From: Palsa-504 sp963795795
Lineage (GTDB): Bacteria; Actinomycetota; Actinomycetes; Streptosporangiales; Streptosporangiaceae
DNA length: 64,000 nucleotides
Direction: 5' to 3'
Assembly (NCBI GenBank): GCA_963795795.1
Contig: CAWCJS010000024.1
Coordinates: 124,001-188,000 of the forward strand
The notes under the pieces were generated by a model. That model saw only the letters and a program-made list of their open reading frames with translations, was not told the origin of the DNA and searched no databases. The position numbers and the translations under genes were made by a program. How positions within the stretch are numbered: position 1 is the stretch's first letter; each line of letters begins with the position of its first letter. Shown in pieces: positions 43,008-51,478 of this stretch.

Positions 43008-43430
43008 ATGCCAGCATCGTGTGTCTTCTGCGCCATCATCCGCGGCGAGTTGCCTGCGGTGATCATCATGCAGACGGATCGGCTGATCGCGTTCCTCGAT
43101 CACCGGCCGCTGTTCCGTGGTCATACCCTGCTGGTGCCGAAACTGCATGTGCAGCTGCTCAGCGACCTGCCCGCCGACCAGGTGCCCGAGTTCTTCCGCA
43201 CGGCCCAGCGGCTGGAGCGCGCGGTCGAGGACGGCCTCGGCGCGGACGGCTCGATGATCCTGATCAACAACGTGGTCAGCCAGTCGGTGCCGCACCTGCA
43301 CCTGCACGTCATCCCGAGGAACAAGCGAGACGGCCTGCGGTTCTGGCTCGGGCCCCGGGTGCACTACGACACGCCCGCCCAGGCCGAGGCCTACGCGGAC
43401 AAGATCAGGGCGGCGCTCCCCGGGGATTAG
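43008..43430 (+). CDS. HIT-family nucleotide hydrolase
   Basis: A 140-residue HIT protein. The N-terminal CVFCAIIRGELPA is typical, with a Cys pair that may bind zinc, and the catalytic histidine triad is VPHLHLHVIP. HIT proteins cleave nucleoside phosphoramidates or dinucleoside polyphosphates (Ap4A, AMP-lysine). The gene is followed after 62 bases by a UbiE-like methyltransferase, probably in the same transcript. Length matches bacterial HIT enzymes. Confidence 0.93.
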   Translation: MPASCVFCAIIRGELPAVIIMQTDRLIAFLDHRPLFRGHTLLVPKLHVQLLSDLPADQVPEFFRTAQRLERAVEDGLGADGSMILINNVVSQSVPHLHLHVIPRNKRDGLRFWLGPRVHYDTPAQAEAYADKIRAALPGD

Positions 43431-43492
43431 AGCGTACGGTGGGAATCGGGCAAACCCCCCGAGCTTCCCCGTCCTGCCACCGGAGAGGTCCC

Positions 43493-44233
43493 ATGCCCGC
43501 CGACTTTCCTGCTCCTAATCGCTTCGCGCGTGACCTGTTCGCTCCGCTGCCCGCCCGGTATGACCGCCTCGCCGAGATCCTCTCGTTCGGCCAGAACGGC
43601 CAGTGGCGCTCCGCCATGGTCGGCCGGGTCCTGCCGGCGAGCGGCGTGATCCTGGACGTCGCCTCGGGCACGGCCGGGGTGGCGCTCCAGCTAGCGGCGC
43701 GCAGCGGGGCGGACAGCGGGGTCAGGATCGTCGGTGTCGACCTGACCGAGGAGATGCTGCGCCTCGGGCGGCGCCGGGTAGCCGCGGCCGGGATGGCGGA
43801 CCGGGTGGGCCTGGTGGCCGGGCGCGCGGAGCGGCTTCCGTTCCCCGATGCCTACTTCGACGCGCTGACGTTCACCTACCTGCTCAGGTACGTCAGCGAT
43901 CCGCAGGCCACGCTGACCGAGCTGGCCCGCGTGGTCAAGCCGGGCGGGATGGTGGCCAGCCTGGAATTCTGCGTGCCGGCCGGGGCGTTCTGGCGGTCGG
44001 CGTGGTGGGCGTACACCAGGATGCTGCTGCCGGCCGGGGGGCTGCTGCTCGGCGGGCGCGAGTGGCTGGAGGTGGGGCGCTTCCTGGGCCCGAACATCTC
44101 CGCGCACTACCGCAGGTACCCGGTCGCCTGGACGGTCGAGGCGTGGCAGCAGGCGGGGCTGACCGAGGTGGGCACCCGCGTCATGAGCCTCGGCGGCGGC
44201 CTGGTGATGTGGGGCCGTCGTGCCCGCGGCTGA
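43493..44233 (+). CDS. UbiE/MenG-like class I methyltransferase
   Basis: A 246-residue methyltransferase. ARYDRLAEILSFGQNGQWRS fits the UbiE N-terminus, motif I is ILDVASGTAGVALQLAARSG, motif II is IVGVDLTEEMLRLGRRR, and FDALTFTYLLRYVSDP with RVVKPGGMVASLEF complete the fold. UbiE/MenG methylates demethylmenaquinone or ubiquinone precursors. TYLLRYV differs from the usual FGLRNV/FGVRNV, so a quinone role is likely but not certain. ATG 43493 has GGAGAGG upstream. The next gene starts inside its 3' end, 14 bases before the stop. Confidence 0.8.
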   Translation: MPADFPAPNRFARDLFAPLPARYDRLAEILSFGQNGQWRSAMVGRVLPASGVILDVASGTAGVALQLAARSGADSGVRIVGVDLTEEMLRLGRRRVAAAGMADRVGLVAGRAERLPFPDAYFDALTFTYLLRYVSDPQATLTELARVVKPGGMVASLEFCVPAGAFWRSAWWAYTRMLLPAGGLLLGGREWLEVGRFLGPNISAHYRRYPVAWTVEAWQQAGLTEVGTRVMSLGGGLVMWGRRARG

Positions 44234-44972
44234 GGACGGCGGCGAATCTGTCCCGCGACCCGCGTATTACGCCGCCCGGTCGGGCGGGTGGCGGGACTGG
44301 TGGACGTTGCTGCACCCGCCGTACACGTTGTGGCACCTGTCCTACCCGGTCATCGGCGCCGCGCTCGCCCCCCGCGTGCAGACGAGCCGCCTGATCGCGA
44401 CCGTGCTCGCGTTCTTCCTCGCGGTCGGCCTGGCCGCGCACGCGCTTGACGAGCTGCGCGGCCGGCCGCTGCGGACCCGGATCCCGGCCCCGGTGCTGGT
44501 CGCGGTGGTGGTCGTGGGCCTGGCTGGCGCGCTAGGGCTGGGCGTGGCCGGGGTGTCACGGGTCGGCTGGACCCTGATCCCGTTCATGGTGGCGGGGCCC
44601 GTCCTGGTGATCGCGTACAACGCGGAGCTGTTCGGCGGCGTCATGCACACCGACTTCGGGTTCGCCGCCGGCTGGGGCGCGTTTCCCGTGCTGACCGCCT
44701 ACGTCGCGCAGGCCGGGACGCTGGCGGTGGCCCCGGTCCTGGCGGCGTTCGGCGCGTTCGCGCTGTCCTCCGCGCAGCGCCGGCTGAGCACCCCGGCCAG
44801 GAACATCCGGCGCCGGGCGCAGTACGTCGAGGGCAGCATCACCTTCGCCGACGGCCGCGTGATCCCCCTCACCGCCGACGTCCTGATCCGGCCCCTCGAG
44901 CAGGCCCTGCGGGCCACCTCGTGGGCGGTCATGCTGCTCGCCGCCGCCCTGGCCGTGGCCCGCCTCGGCTGA
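44220..44972 (+). CDS. Polytopic membrane protein, UbiA-prenyltransferase-like
   Basis: A 250-residue protein with six or seven helices. The loop HALDELRGRPLRTRIPAPVL after helix 2 recalls the UbiA aspartate motif and lysine/arginine-rich cytosolic loops, and FNAELFGG-like YNAELFGGVMHTDFGF later in the chain resembles another conserved loop of this superfamily. The classic NDxxDxxxD is not complete, so enzymatic prenyl transfer is uncertain. Overlap with the UbiE-like gene suggests they act together, perhaps on a lipid quinone. GTG 44220 is the start. Confidence 0.6.
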   Translation: MPAAEDGGESVPRPAYYAARSGGWRDWWTLLHPPYTLWHLSYPVIGAALAPRVQTSRLIATVLAFFLAVGLAAHALDELRGRPLRTRIPAPVLVAVVVVGLAGALGLGVAGVSRVGWTLIPFMVAGPVLVIAYNAELFGGVMHTDFGFAAGWGAFPVLTAYVAQAGTLAVAPVLAAFGAFALSSAQRRLSTPARNIRRRAQYVEGSITFADGRVIPLTADVLIRPLEQALRATSWAVMLLAAALAVARLG

Positions 44973-45135
44973 GGAGGAGGCAAAGAAGGTTGCATATTTC
45001 TGCCGATTTGCTGAGCAAACTGACGCTCACACCATTACCCTGATTAGGTCAATCAGTTATAAATGGTTCTTTTGAGGCTGAAAGTGAGTCACTGGAAGAG
45101 CTGTCTGAACCTGGCGTCCGTGGCCCATAATTGAC

Positions 45136-47451
45136 ATGAGCGCAGCCAGTGATGCCATCAGGAGACGGCGCATGACATCGGGCATGTCCGCCAAGGGCAG
45201 TGCTCTCGGGACAAATGTTCCCGAGAGCGGTGTCACGCTTGGTGCTGCCCAGGTGCTACCGACCCAGGCCACCTCGGGCAACGGGACCCGGCACAGCGAC
45301 GCCGACGGCGGCGCGGAAGCCCAGGAGCCCGTCACGGCCGGCATCGGCCCCGATGTCTCGCAGCCGCTGCTCGGCGCGTCGGTGCGCACCCTCATCCTCG
45401 GGATCGACTACGACGGGCGCATCGTCCAGCACGACCGGAACGCGGCGCTCATCCTCGCGCGCCCGGCCGACGAACTGCTCGGCGCTCAGCTGATCGACCT
45501 GACGGCGGGGGCCCAGGGCAACTCGCATACGCCGAGGTCGGCCGACAGCGTCGCGGCCGTCAACGGGCTGCTCGAGGCGATCAGGTCCGATCGCGAGGCC
45601 AGCGCGATGGTGACGATCGAGACGCGCGACGGCCACCAGGCCGAGGCGGTGGTGACCGTCCACCCGATGCGGGCCGGCGGAACCAGCCTCGTGGCGCTGG
45701 CCATGCTGCGCATCCCGGTGCCCCGGGCGGAGCGGTTCGTCGATCCCGCGGTCATGCGCAAGCACATGCTGGACGACACGTTCACCAGGATCGGCGACAC
45801 CCTCGACATCGACCACCTGGCCCGCGAGCTGATGGACGCGCTCGTCCCGCACTTCGGTAACGCGGCCGAGCTGCTGCTGCTCGAGACCCTCATCGGCAAC
45901 GACGAGCTGCCCTCGCACGGCCCCGACGGGGCGCTCCCGCTGCGGCGGATCGCGCTGCTGCACGACCGGAAGGACCCAGCCTGGGAGGCGGCGTTCCCCA
46001 CCGGCGAGATCCTGCGGTACCCCGTGCAGACGCCGTACTTCCAGTGCATGGACACCGGCAAGCCCGTGCTCGAGGCGAACATCAGCGGGAGCCAGGCGTC
46101 CAAGATCGCCAAGGCGTGGCGGCGCAGGCCGGTATCCAAGCTGCTGTCTGACGCCTCGATGCTCATGCTGCCGCTGGTCGCGCGCGGCACCTTGCTGGGC
46201 TTCTTCGCCTGCACCCGCCAGGACGGGTTCCGCCGCTTCGACGCCTACGACATCGAAGTCGGGATGGACTTCGCCGCGCGCGCCGCGGTGTTCATCGACA
46301 ACGCCCGCCGCTACAGCCGGGAGCACGCGACCGCGCTGACCCTGCAGCGGAGCATGCTGCCGACCGGGCTGTCCGCGCCGTCCTCGGTCGAGGTCCGCCA
46401 CCGCTACCTGCCCGGCAGCAAGCTCATCGAGGTCGGCGGGGACTGGTATGAGTCGATCGCGCTGCCCGGCGGGCGCGTCGCGCTCGTGGTCGGCGACGTG
46501 GCCGGGCACGGGGTGCGCGCGGCCGTCACCATGGGCCGGCTGCGGACCGCCATCCACACCCTGGCCATGCTCGAACTGCCGCCCGCCGAGTCGCTGCAGC
46601 AGCTCGACGAGCTCATGCACACCCTGGGCGAGCGGGAACCGCACTTCGCCACCTGCGCGTACGCCGTGTACGACGCGGTGAGCGGCAACATCGAGGTCGC
46701 CGTGGCCGGGCACCTGCCGCCCCTGCTCGTGCACCCAGACGGCACCAACGAGCTGCTGGACGTCCCGCCTGCCCCGCCGCTCGGTATCGGCGACGGCGAG
46801 GTCGAGAGCCGGCAGTTCCAGATCGAGGACGGCAGCCTGTTCGTGCTCTACACCGACGGGCTGGTGGAGAGCAGGGACCGGGACATCAGCGACGGGCTGG
46901 CCCGGCTGCAGGACATCTTCGGGCCCGGGTCGCCGACGCGCCCGCTCGAGGACCTGTGCAAGGCCACCCTGGACGGGGTGTATTCCGATGAGCAGCGGGA
47001 CGACATCGCGGTGCTCATCGCTCGCCTGCGGCGGCTGGAGCCGGAGAACTACGCCTCGTGGACGCTGGCCCCCAGGCTGACGTCGGTACGGCAGGCGCGT
47101 TCGGCCATCGCCGAGCCGATGCGGCGCTGGAACCTGGAAGAGCTGCTCCCCACCACCGAGCTGCTGGTCTCCGAGCTGGTGACCAACGCGATCAGGTACT
47201 CACGCGGCGAGGTCACGCTGCGGCTCGTCAACGAGAAGGCGCTGGTCTGCGAGGTGCTCGACTCCTCGGCCGCGATGCCGAGGCTCCGCAAGGCGGGCGG
47301 GGAGGACGAGAACGGCCGTGGCCTGCAGGTCGTCCGTCAGCTCTCCAAGCGCTGGGGCGCCCGCCGCACGCCGGCCGGCAAGGTCGTCTGGTGCGAGCAG
47401 CCCCTCCCCGGTGGCCCCCTCCCCCTAGAGGCCTGGGAAACCCTCCACTGA
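45136..47451 (+). CDS. SpoIIE-type phosphatase with PAS/GAF and anti-sigma kinase domains
   Basis: A 771-residue soluble regulator. A PAS-like part (LILGIDYDGRIVQHDRNAAL, about residues 85-190) is followed by GAF (about 205-390) and PP2C/SpoIIE phosphatase with metal-binding Asp in VGGDWYESIAL, VVGDVAGHGVRAAV and LYTDGLVESRD. The C-terminal HATPase_c_2 domain has LLVSELVTNAIRYSRG. Such proteins control sigma factors by dephosphorylating or phosphorylating anti-anti-sigma proteins, often in Streptomyces-type development or stress. No partner gene is adjacent. A 6-bp inverted repeat (CTGATT-AGGTC-AATCAG, 45040-45056) lies upstream. Its last codons run into a 45-bp tandem repeat. Confidence 0.9.
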   Translation: MSAASDAIRRRRMTSGMSAKGSALGTNVPESGVTLGAAQVLPTQATSGNGTRHSDADGGAEAQEPVTAGIGPDVSQPLLGASVRTLILGIDYDGRIVQHDRNAALILARPADELLGAQLIDLTAGAQGNSHTPRSADSVAAVNGLLEAIRSDREASAMVTIETRDGHQAEAVVTVHPMRAGGTSLVALAMLRIPVPRAERFVDPAVMRKHMLDDTFTRIGDTLDIDHLARELMDALVPHFGNAAELLLLETLIGNDELPSHGPDGALPLRRIALLHDRKDPAWEAAFPTGEILRYPVQTPYFQCMDTGKPVLEANISGSQASKIAKAWRRRPVSKLLSDASMLMLPLVARGTLLGFFACTRQDGFRRFDAYDIEVGMDFAARAAVFIDNARRYSREHATALTLQRSMLPTGLSAPSSVEVRHRYLPGSKLIEVGGDWYESIALPGGRVALVVGDVAGHGVRAAVTMGRLRTAIHTLAMLELPPAESLQQLDELMHTLGEREPHFATCAYAVYDAVSGNIEVAVAGHLPPLLVHPDGTNELLDVPPAPPLGIGDGEVESRQFQIEDGSLFVLYTDGLVESRDRDISDGLARLQDIFGPGSPTRPLEDLCKATLDGVYSDEQRDDIAVLIARLRRLEPENYASWTLAPRLTSVRQARSAIAEPMRRWNLEELLPTTELLVSELVTNAIRYSRGEVTLRLVNEKALVCEVLDSSAAMPRLRKAGGEDENGRGLQVVRQLSKRWGARRTPAGKVVWCEQPLPGGPLPLEAWETLH

Positions 47452-47525
47452 GCTGGCGGTGGCGGGGTTAGGGCGGCTGCGGAAACCCTCCCCCGAGCTG
47501 CCGGTGGCGGGGGTAGGTCGGCTGC
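47436..47525. repeat. Two 45-bp tandem repeats over the SpoIIE-gene stop codon
   Basis: Units 47436-47480 and 47481-47525 start GGAAACCCTCC and end CGGCTGC with 40 or so matching bases. The stop TGA of the SpoIIE-type gene lies in the first unit and is changed to CCGAG in the second, so loss of the first unit would extend the protein. The repeats fill the convergent gap to glmS. Confidence 0.8.
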
Positions 47526-47549
47526 GGCGGTCGCGGAGTAGGTCCGCTG

Positions 47550-49388
47550 CTATTCCACCGTGACGCTCTTGGCTAGGTTGCGCGGCTTGTCTATGTCGCG
47601 GCCGAGCGTGGCGGCGACGTGGTACGCCAGGAGCTGGAGCGGGACGTTGAGGAGCAGGGGGTCGAGCTCGGGCTCGCCGCCGGGGACGCGGATGACCGCG
47701 TTGGCCAGGTAAGTCGGCAGGTCGGCGCTGGTGACCGCGATGACGGGGCCGCCGCGGGCCCTGATCTGCTCGATGGTGGAGATGTTCTTGGCGAGCAGCT
47801 CGTCGTCGGGTACCACGACCAGGCTGGGCATCGAGGAGTTGATCAGGGCGAGCGGGCCGTGCTTCAGCTCGGCCGCCTGGTAGGCCTCGGCGTGGACGTA
47901 GGAGACCTCCTTGAGCTTCTGCGCGCCCTCGCGGGCCACCGGCCAGCCGCGCACGCGGCCGATGAAGAACATGTGCTCGGCGTCGGCGAACCGGCCGGCG
48001 ACCTCGGCGATCAGATCTTCCTGGGCCAGGATCTGCTCGATCTGCCCGGGCAGGGCGCGCAGGCCGGCCACGATCCGCTGGCCGGACGCTGAGGACAGGT
48101 CGCGGACCCGGCCGAGCAGCAGCGCGAGCATGGCGAACGAGGCCGCCATGTTGGTCAGCGCCTTGGTGGACGCGACGGCGATCTCCGGGCCGGCGTGCAG
48201 GAACACGCCGCGGCCGCACTCGCGCCCGATCGCGCTGCCCACCACGTTGACCGCCCCGATGACCTGGCCGCCCTTGCGGCGCAGCTCCTGCACGGCCATG
48301 AGCGTGTCGAGCGTCTCGCCGGACTGGCTGACCGCCACGTACAGCGTGTCCGGGTCGACCACCGGATTGCGGTACCTGAACTCCGACGCGGGCTCGGCGT
48401 CGGAGGGGATACGGGCCAGCTCCTCGACCAGGACGGCGCCCATCTGGCCCGCGTAGTACGCCGAGCCGCAGCCGAGGAACTTCACTTGCCTAATAGCCCG
48501 AAGCTCGCGGGCGTCCAGGTTGATCCCGCCGAGCCTGGCGGTGGCGAACCGGTCGTCGAGCCGGCCGCGCAGGGCGCGGCGCACGGCCTCGGGCTGCTCG
48601 TGGATCTCCTTGCGCATGTAGTCCTCGTACGCGCCGAGCTCGTAATCGCCGGCCTCGGCCTCCACCGTGGTGGGCACCTTGCTGGCGCCCGCCGCGCGCC
48701 GCGCCGAGCCGTCCAGGGGCACGACGCGGTAGTCGGTGGCGCGGACGGTGGCGACCTCCGCGTCGTCGAGGTAGACGACCTGCTTGGTGTAGCGGACGAG
48801 GGCGGCCACGTCGGAGGCGACGAACATCTCGGCGTCGCCGATGCCCAGGACGATGGGGCTGCCGTTGCGGGCGACCACCAGCTCGTTGGGATTCCTGGTA
48901 TCGAGGACGACCAGGCCGTAGGTGCCTTCCACGTGGCGCAGCGTGGCGCGGACCGCATCCTCGAGCGGGGTGTCACCAACCGCCTCGGCGGCGATCATGT
49001 GGGCGAGCGCCTCGGTGTCGGTGTCGCTGACGAGCTTGACGCCCCGATCGGACAGGGCGTCCCTGAGGTGCTCAGCGTTCTCGATGATGCCGTTGTGCAC
49101 GACGGCGATGCGGCCGTCGGTGTCGGTGTGCGGGTGGGCGTTGGTGTCGTTCGGCTCACCGTGAGTCGCCCACCTGGTGTGGCCGATGCCGATCGTGGCC
49201 TTCGTCCGGTCGCTGACCCGGTCCCGCAGGTCCTGCACCCGGCCGGCCGTCTTGGTGACCTGGAGCTTGTTGCGGTAGATGACGGCCAGCCCGGCCGAGT
49301 CGTAGCCCCGGTACTCCAGGCTCCGCAGCCCCTCCAACAGAACCGGGGCAGCGTCTCTGCGGCCGATGTACCCGACGATTCCGCACAT
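47550..49388 (-). CDS. glmS: Glutamine-fructose-6-phosphate aminotransferase (isomerising)
   Basis: A 612-residue GlmS of full length. After Met removal the nucleophile is Cys2 (MCGIVGYIGRRDAAPVLLEG). The glutaminase domain carries GYDSAGLAV, GHTRWATHGEPNDTNAHPH and HNGIIEN. Two SIS sugar-isomerase domains follow (CGSAYYAGQMGAV, SQSGETLDTL, and later HGPLALI), and the C-terminus ends KPRNLAKSVTVE as usual. It makes glucosamine-6-phosphate for peptidoglycan. It lies 51 bases downstream of a small conserved gene on the same strand. No glmS ribozyme is expected or seen in this lineage. Confidence 0.97.
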   Translation of the reverse strand: MCGIVGYIGRRDAAPVLLEGLRSLEYRGYDSAGLAVIYRNKLQVTKTAGRVQDLRDRVSDRTKATIGIGHTRWATHGEPNDTNAHPHTDTDGRIAVVHNGIIENAEHLRDALSDRGVKLVSDTDTEALAHMIAAEAVGDTPLEDAVRATLRHVEGTYGLVVLDTRNPNELVVARNGSPIVLGIGDAEMFVASDVAALVRYTKQVVYLDDAEVATVRATDYRVVPLDGSARRAAGASKVPTTVEAEAGDYELGAYEDYMRKEIHEQPEAVRRALRGRLDDRFATARLGGINLDARELRAIRQVKFLGCGSAYYAGQMGAVLVEELARIPSDAEPASEFRYRNPVVDPDTLYVAVSQSGETLDTLMAVQELRRKGGQVIGAVNVVGSAIGRECGRGVFLHAGPEIAVASTKALTNMAASFAMLALLLGRVRDLSSASGQRIVAGLRALPGQIEQILAQEDLIAEVAGRFADAEHMFFIGRVRGWPVAREGAQKLKEVSYVHAEAYQAAELKHGPLALINSSMPSLVVVPDDELLAKNISTIEQIRARGGPVIAVTSADLPTYLANAVIRVPGGEPELDPLLLNVPLQLLAYHVAATLGRDIDKPRNLAKSVTVE

Positions 49389-49439
49389 GCTAACCCTCCA
49401 GGCTCCGAAAGTTGATTACTATCTGTATTTAACACAGAA

Positions 49440-49709
49440 CTATCCGTACACGATACGTCTGAGCTGCCGCTCCGAGAGATCGGGCGCGGCAAACCTGCGC
49501 TGTGCGAGTTCGACCGCGATCACCGGCCAGATCTCGTCGTTCTTGTACTGCCTGTGCTGCAGCTCGCCATGACGCCGGCGGACGAACTCCTCGATCGTCT
49601 CGTTGAAGTAGGTGACGACGTCCGCGATGACCCGGACCGCGGTCGCCGGCGGCAGGCCCGTAGAGGCGGCCAGGTAGCGCACGAGGTCCGGCGGGAACTG
49701 GTCGGGCAC
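49440..49709 (-). CDS. Small conserved actinobacterial protein upstream of glmS
   Basis: An 89-residue protein from GTG 49709 (VPDQFPPDLVRYLAASTGLP). The body, with VIADVVTYFNETIEEFVRRR, HGELQHRQYKNDEIWPVIAV and the end LSERQLRRIVYG, is a type I recall as conserved in actinobacteria without a known function. It is all-helical by composition. GTG 49709 is preferred over the longer frame to 49766 because the upstream residues are Arg/Pro-rich shadow-like sequence and AAGAAG precedes it. It probably shares a transcript with glmS. Confidence 0.7.
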   Translation of the reverse strand: MPDQFPPDLVRYLAASTGLPPATAVRVIADVVTYFNETIEEFVRRRHGELQHRQYKNDEIWPVIAVELAQRRFAAPDLSERQLRRIVYG

Positions 49710-49839
49710 GCTTCTTCTTACCGCCGGCGGCCGGCGAGCGCAAGTTTCCTGCCCGTTTCCGGGCAAGGATCAAGGAGGTTTTGGGGTGGGTGCGCCCATT
49801 CCTGGCAAAGATCAGGAGTTTCGGGGTTAGCCCGCGGAA

Positions 49840-51129
49840 TCAGGAGGCCTGCCGGGTGGCCGTGATCACGTGAGTCCTGTTCCGCCCGGTTTCCTTGGCG
49901 TAGTACAGGGCCGAGTCGGCGGCGGCGAGCATGTCGGTCAGCTCGCGTTGCTCGCCGTCCAGCGCCGCCACGCCGACCGAGATCGTGAGCTGAACCACGC
50001 GACCGGGCGGGTCGGCGTCGTCGACGGGAATCGTCATGGCGGCGATGTGCGCGCGCAGGCGCTCGGCGACGGTGAGCGCGTCGTACTCGCGCGTCTGCGG
50101 CAGCAGGATCACGAACTCCTCGCCGCCGAACCGCCCGGCCAGGTCGTAGTTGCGCAGCTGGCCGCGCAGCGCGTCGGTGACCGCCCGCAGGGCCTTGTCC
50201 CCCACCAGGTGGCCATAGGTGTCGTTGACCACCTTGAAGTGATCGATGTCGACCAGCGCGAGGGCCAGCGGGCTGCCCGTACGGACCGCGCGGGCGATCT
50301 CCACCGTCGCCTCGCGTTCCCAGGTCGAGGCGTTGAGCAGCCCGGTCTTGGTGTCGATGCGGGACTGGGCCAGCAGCTGGGCGTGCATGATGAACCGCCT
50401 GGCCAGCAGGACTGAGGGCACGGCGAAGACGGCCAGCACCGGGTTGACGGCGACGACGACGGTGATCAGGACGCCCAGGTCGAACTCGGCGAAGTCGGCC
50501 TGGAGCGCCTCGCGGCTCAGTTCCTGGTCGGCCAGCCGGATGGTGGGGTCGGAGATCTTGACGGCGAGCACGATGAGCGCGTTGTGCCCCCGGCCGCCCA
50601 GGATCTCGCAGATGGCCACCACCAGGGTCCAGGTGAGCACGTGCGAGCCCCGGCCGAGCGAGGGGCCGGCCAGTGACGCGGGGAAGGCGCGGAACACCAC
50701 CGAGGCCGCGCCGTAGGCCAGGCCCATGGCGCAGGCGGTGAACACCCGGCGGTGGACGACGCCGCGGTGGATCACCCACTGGGTCATGGCGAGCAGCGGG
50801 ATCGGCGCCACCATCGCGTAGACCGGCGGGAGCAAGATCGCGACCGGCAGCACCCACACCGTGATGAAGTCCCTGACCAGGGCGCCCTGGGTGTAGGCGA
50901 TCCGCGGGGTCGCCGCGACCGAGATCAGGCCGCAGCCGAGCAGGAGCAGGAACTTGACCAGGTCCCCGGAACGCCAGGCGGTCTGGGAGGCGGCGTAGCC
51001 GATCAGCGCGAAGGCGGTGACCGGGACGAGGCCCACGTAGCTGCGCAGCAGCCAGGGCAGTTGCCACCAGGCCCAGTCACGGAAGTCGGCCCACGCGACC
51101 ACGCGACGCGTGAAGGACGAGGCTTCCAT
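49840..51129 (-). CDS. Membrane diguanylate cyclase (GGDEF domain)
   Basis: A 429-residue protein. About six to seven hydrophobic segments occupy residues 20-240, then a GGDEF domain (about 255-425) with IDTKTGLLNASTW, VDIDHFKVVNDTYGHLVGDK and the active-site GRFGGEEFVILLP. GGEEF is a catalytic variant, so it should make cyclic-di-GMP. There is no RxxD inhibitory site clearly five residues before it (YDLAGRFGGEEF). In Streptomyces, cyclic-di-GMP controls development through BldD. The N-terminal part resembles the membrane sensor of other actinobacterial GGDEF proteins; the signal is unknown. Confidence 0.93.
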   Translation of the reverse strand: MEASSFTRRVVAWADFRDWAWWQLPWLLRSYVGLVPVTAFALIGYAASQTAWRSGDLVKFLLLLGCGLISVAATPRIAYTQGALVRDFITVWVLPVAILLPPVYAMVAPIPLLAMTQWVIHRGVVHRRVFTACAMGLAYGAASVVFRAFPASLAGPSLGRGSHVLTWTLVVAICEILGGRGHNALIVLAVKISDPTIRLADQELSREALQADFAEFDLGVLITVVVAVNPVLAVFAVPSVLLARRFIMHAQLLAQSRIDTKTGLLNASTWEREATVEIARAVRTGSPLALALVDIDHFKVVNDTYGHLVGDKALRAVTDALRGQLRNYDLAGRFGGEEFVILLPQTREYDALTVAERLRAHIAAMTIPVDDADPPGRVVQLTISVGVAALDGEQRELTDMLAAADSALYYAKETGRNRTHVITATRQAS

Positions 51130-51304
51130 GCTCCACCGTTCCGGCTGAGACGAGACGTTCTACTGTCTAGTCGGAAGCTCACCGTAAAGGACTAGCTCCG
51201 TATAGCTACCTTAACCCATCTAGGCCATCTTGGGCACTATTGCGTGCCAATCGCCTACATCGGGCAACAAAGAGGGGCTAAATGGTGATTGACGAGCCAC
51301 GATT

Positions 51305-51326
51305 ACCCGGCGTGCTGACGCCGGGT
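51305..51326. terminator. Perfect 9-bp stem-loop
   Basis: ACCCGGCGT-GCTG-ACGCCGGGT forms a very stable stem with a four-base loop. There is no run of T on either side. It may end transcription from the MFS gene (stop 150 bases upstream on the minus strand) or be a regulator site for the cyclase gene. Confidence 0.5.
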
Positions 51327-51371
51327 GAGTTTCGCACACCGTCACCACGCCGCCGGGAGGGAGGCCGGGCC

Positions 51372-51463
51372 ATGCGCGTCACCTGGGGATGAAATCAACC
51401 CAGAGTCCAGTCAGGCACTACCAAGAGAGGGGACGCCTCGCGATGCGCGACACCTGGACATGA
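51372..51463 (+). repeat. Pair of 21-base direct repeats that read as tiny ORFs
   Basis: ATGCGCG-T-CACCTGG-GG-ATGA (51372-51392) and ATGCGCG-A-CACCTGG-AC-ATGA (51443-51463) differ at three positions and start 71 bases apart. On the plus strand each reads as a six-codon ORF with a stop (MRVTWG and MRDTWT), each with a purine-rich stretch upstream. On the minus strand they would lie in the upstream region of the cyclase gene. Confidence 0.5.
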
Positions 51464-51478
51464 GCGGAACCCCCGCCG

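Larger units (their letters stand above)
51130..51478. other. 350-base non-coding region with hairpin and repeats
   Basis: Both flanking genes are on the minus strand. The region holds the promoter of the cyclase gene (AT-richer part 51170-51300), a strong hairpin at 51305-51326 and a pair of 21-base direct repeats at 51372-51392 and 51443-51463. No gene longer than a few codons is supported. Confidence 0.6.

Noticed and set aside
43019..43492. N-terminal extension of the UbiE-like methyltransferase
   Set aside because: This part is the shadow frame of the HIT gene; ATG 43493 has a good ribosome binding site and the family start.
49389..49439. glmS riboswitch/ribozyme
   Set aside because: The gap before glmS is only 51 bases, far too short for the ribozyme.
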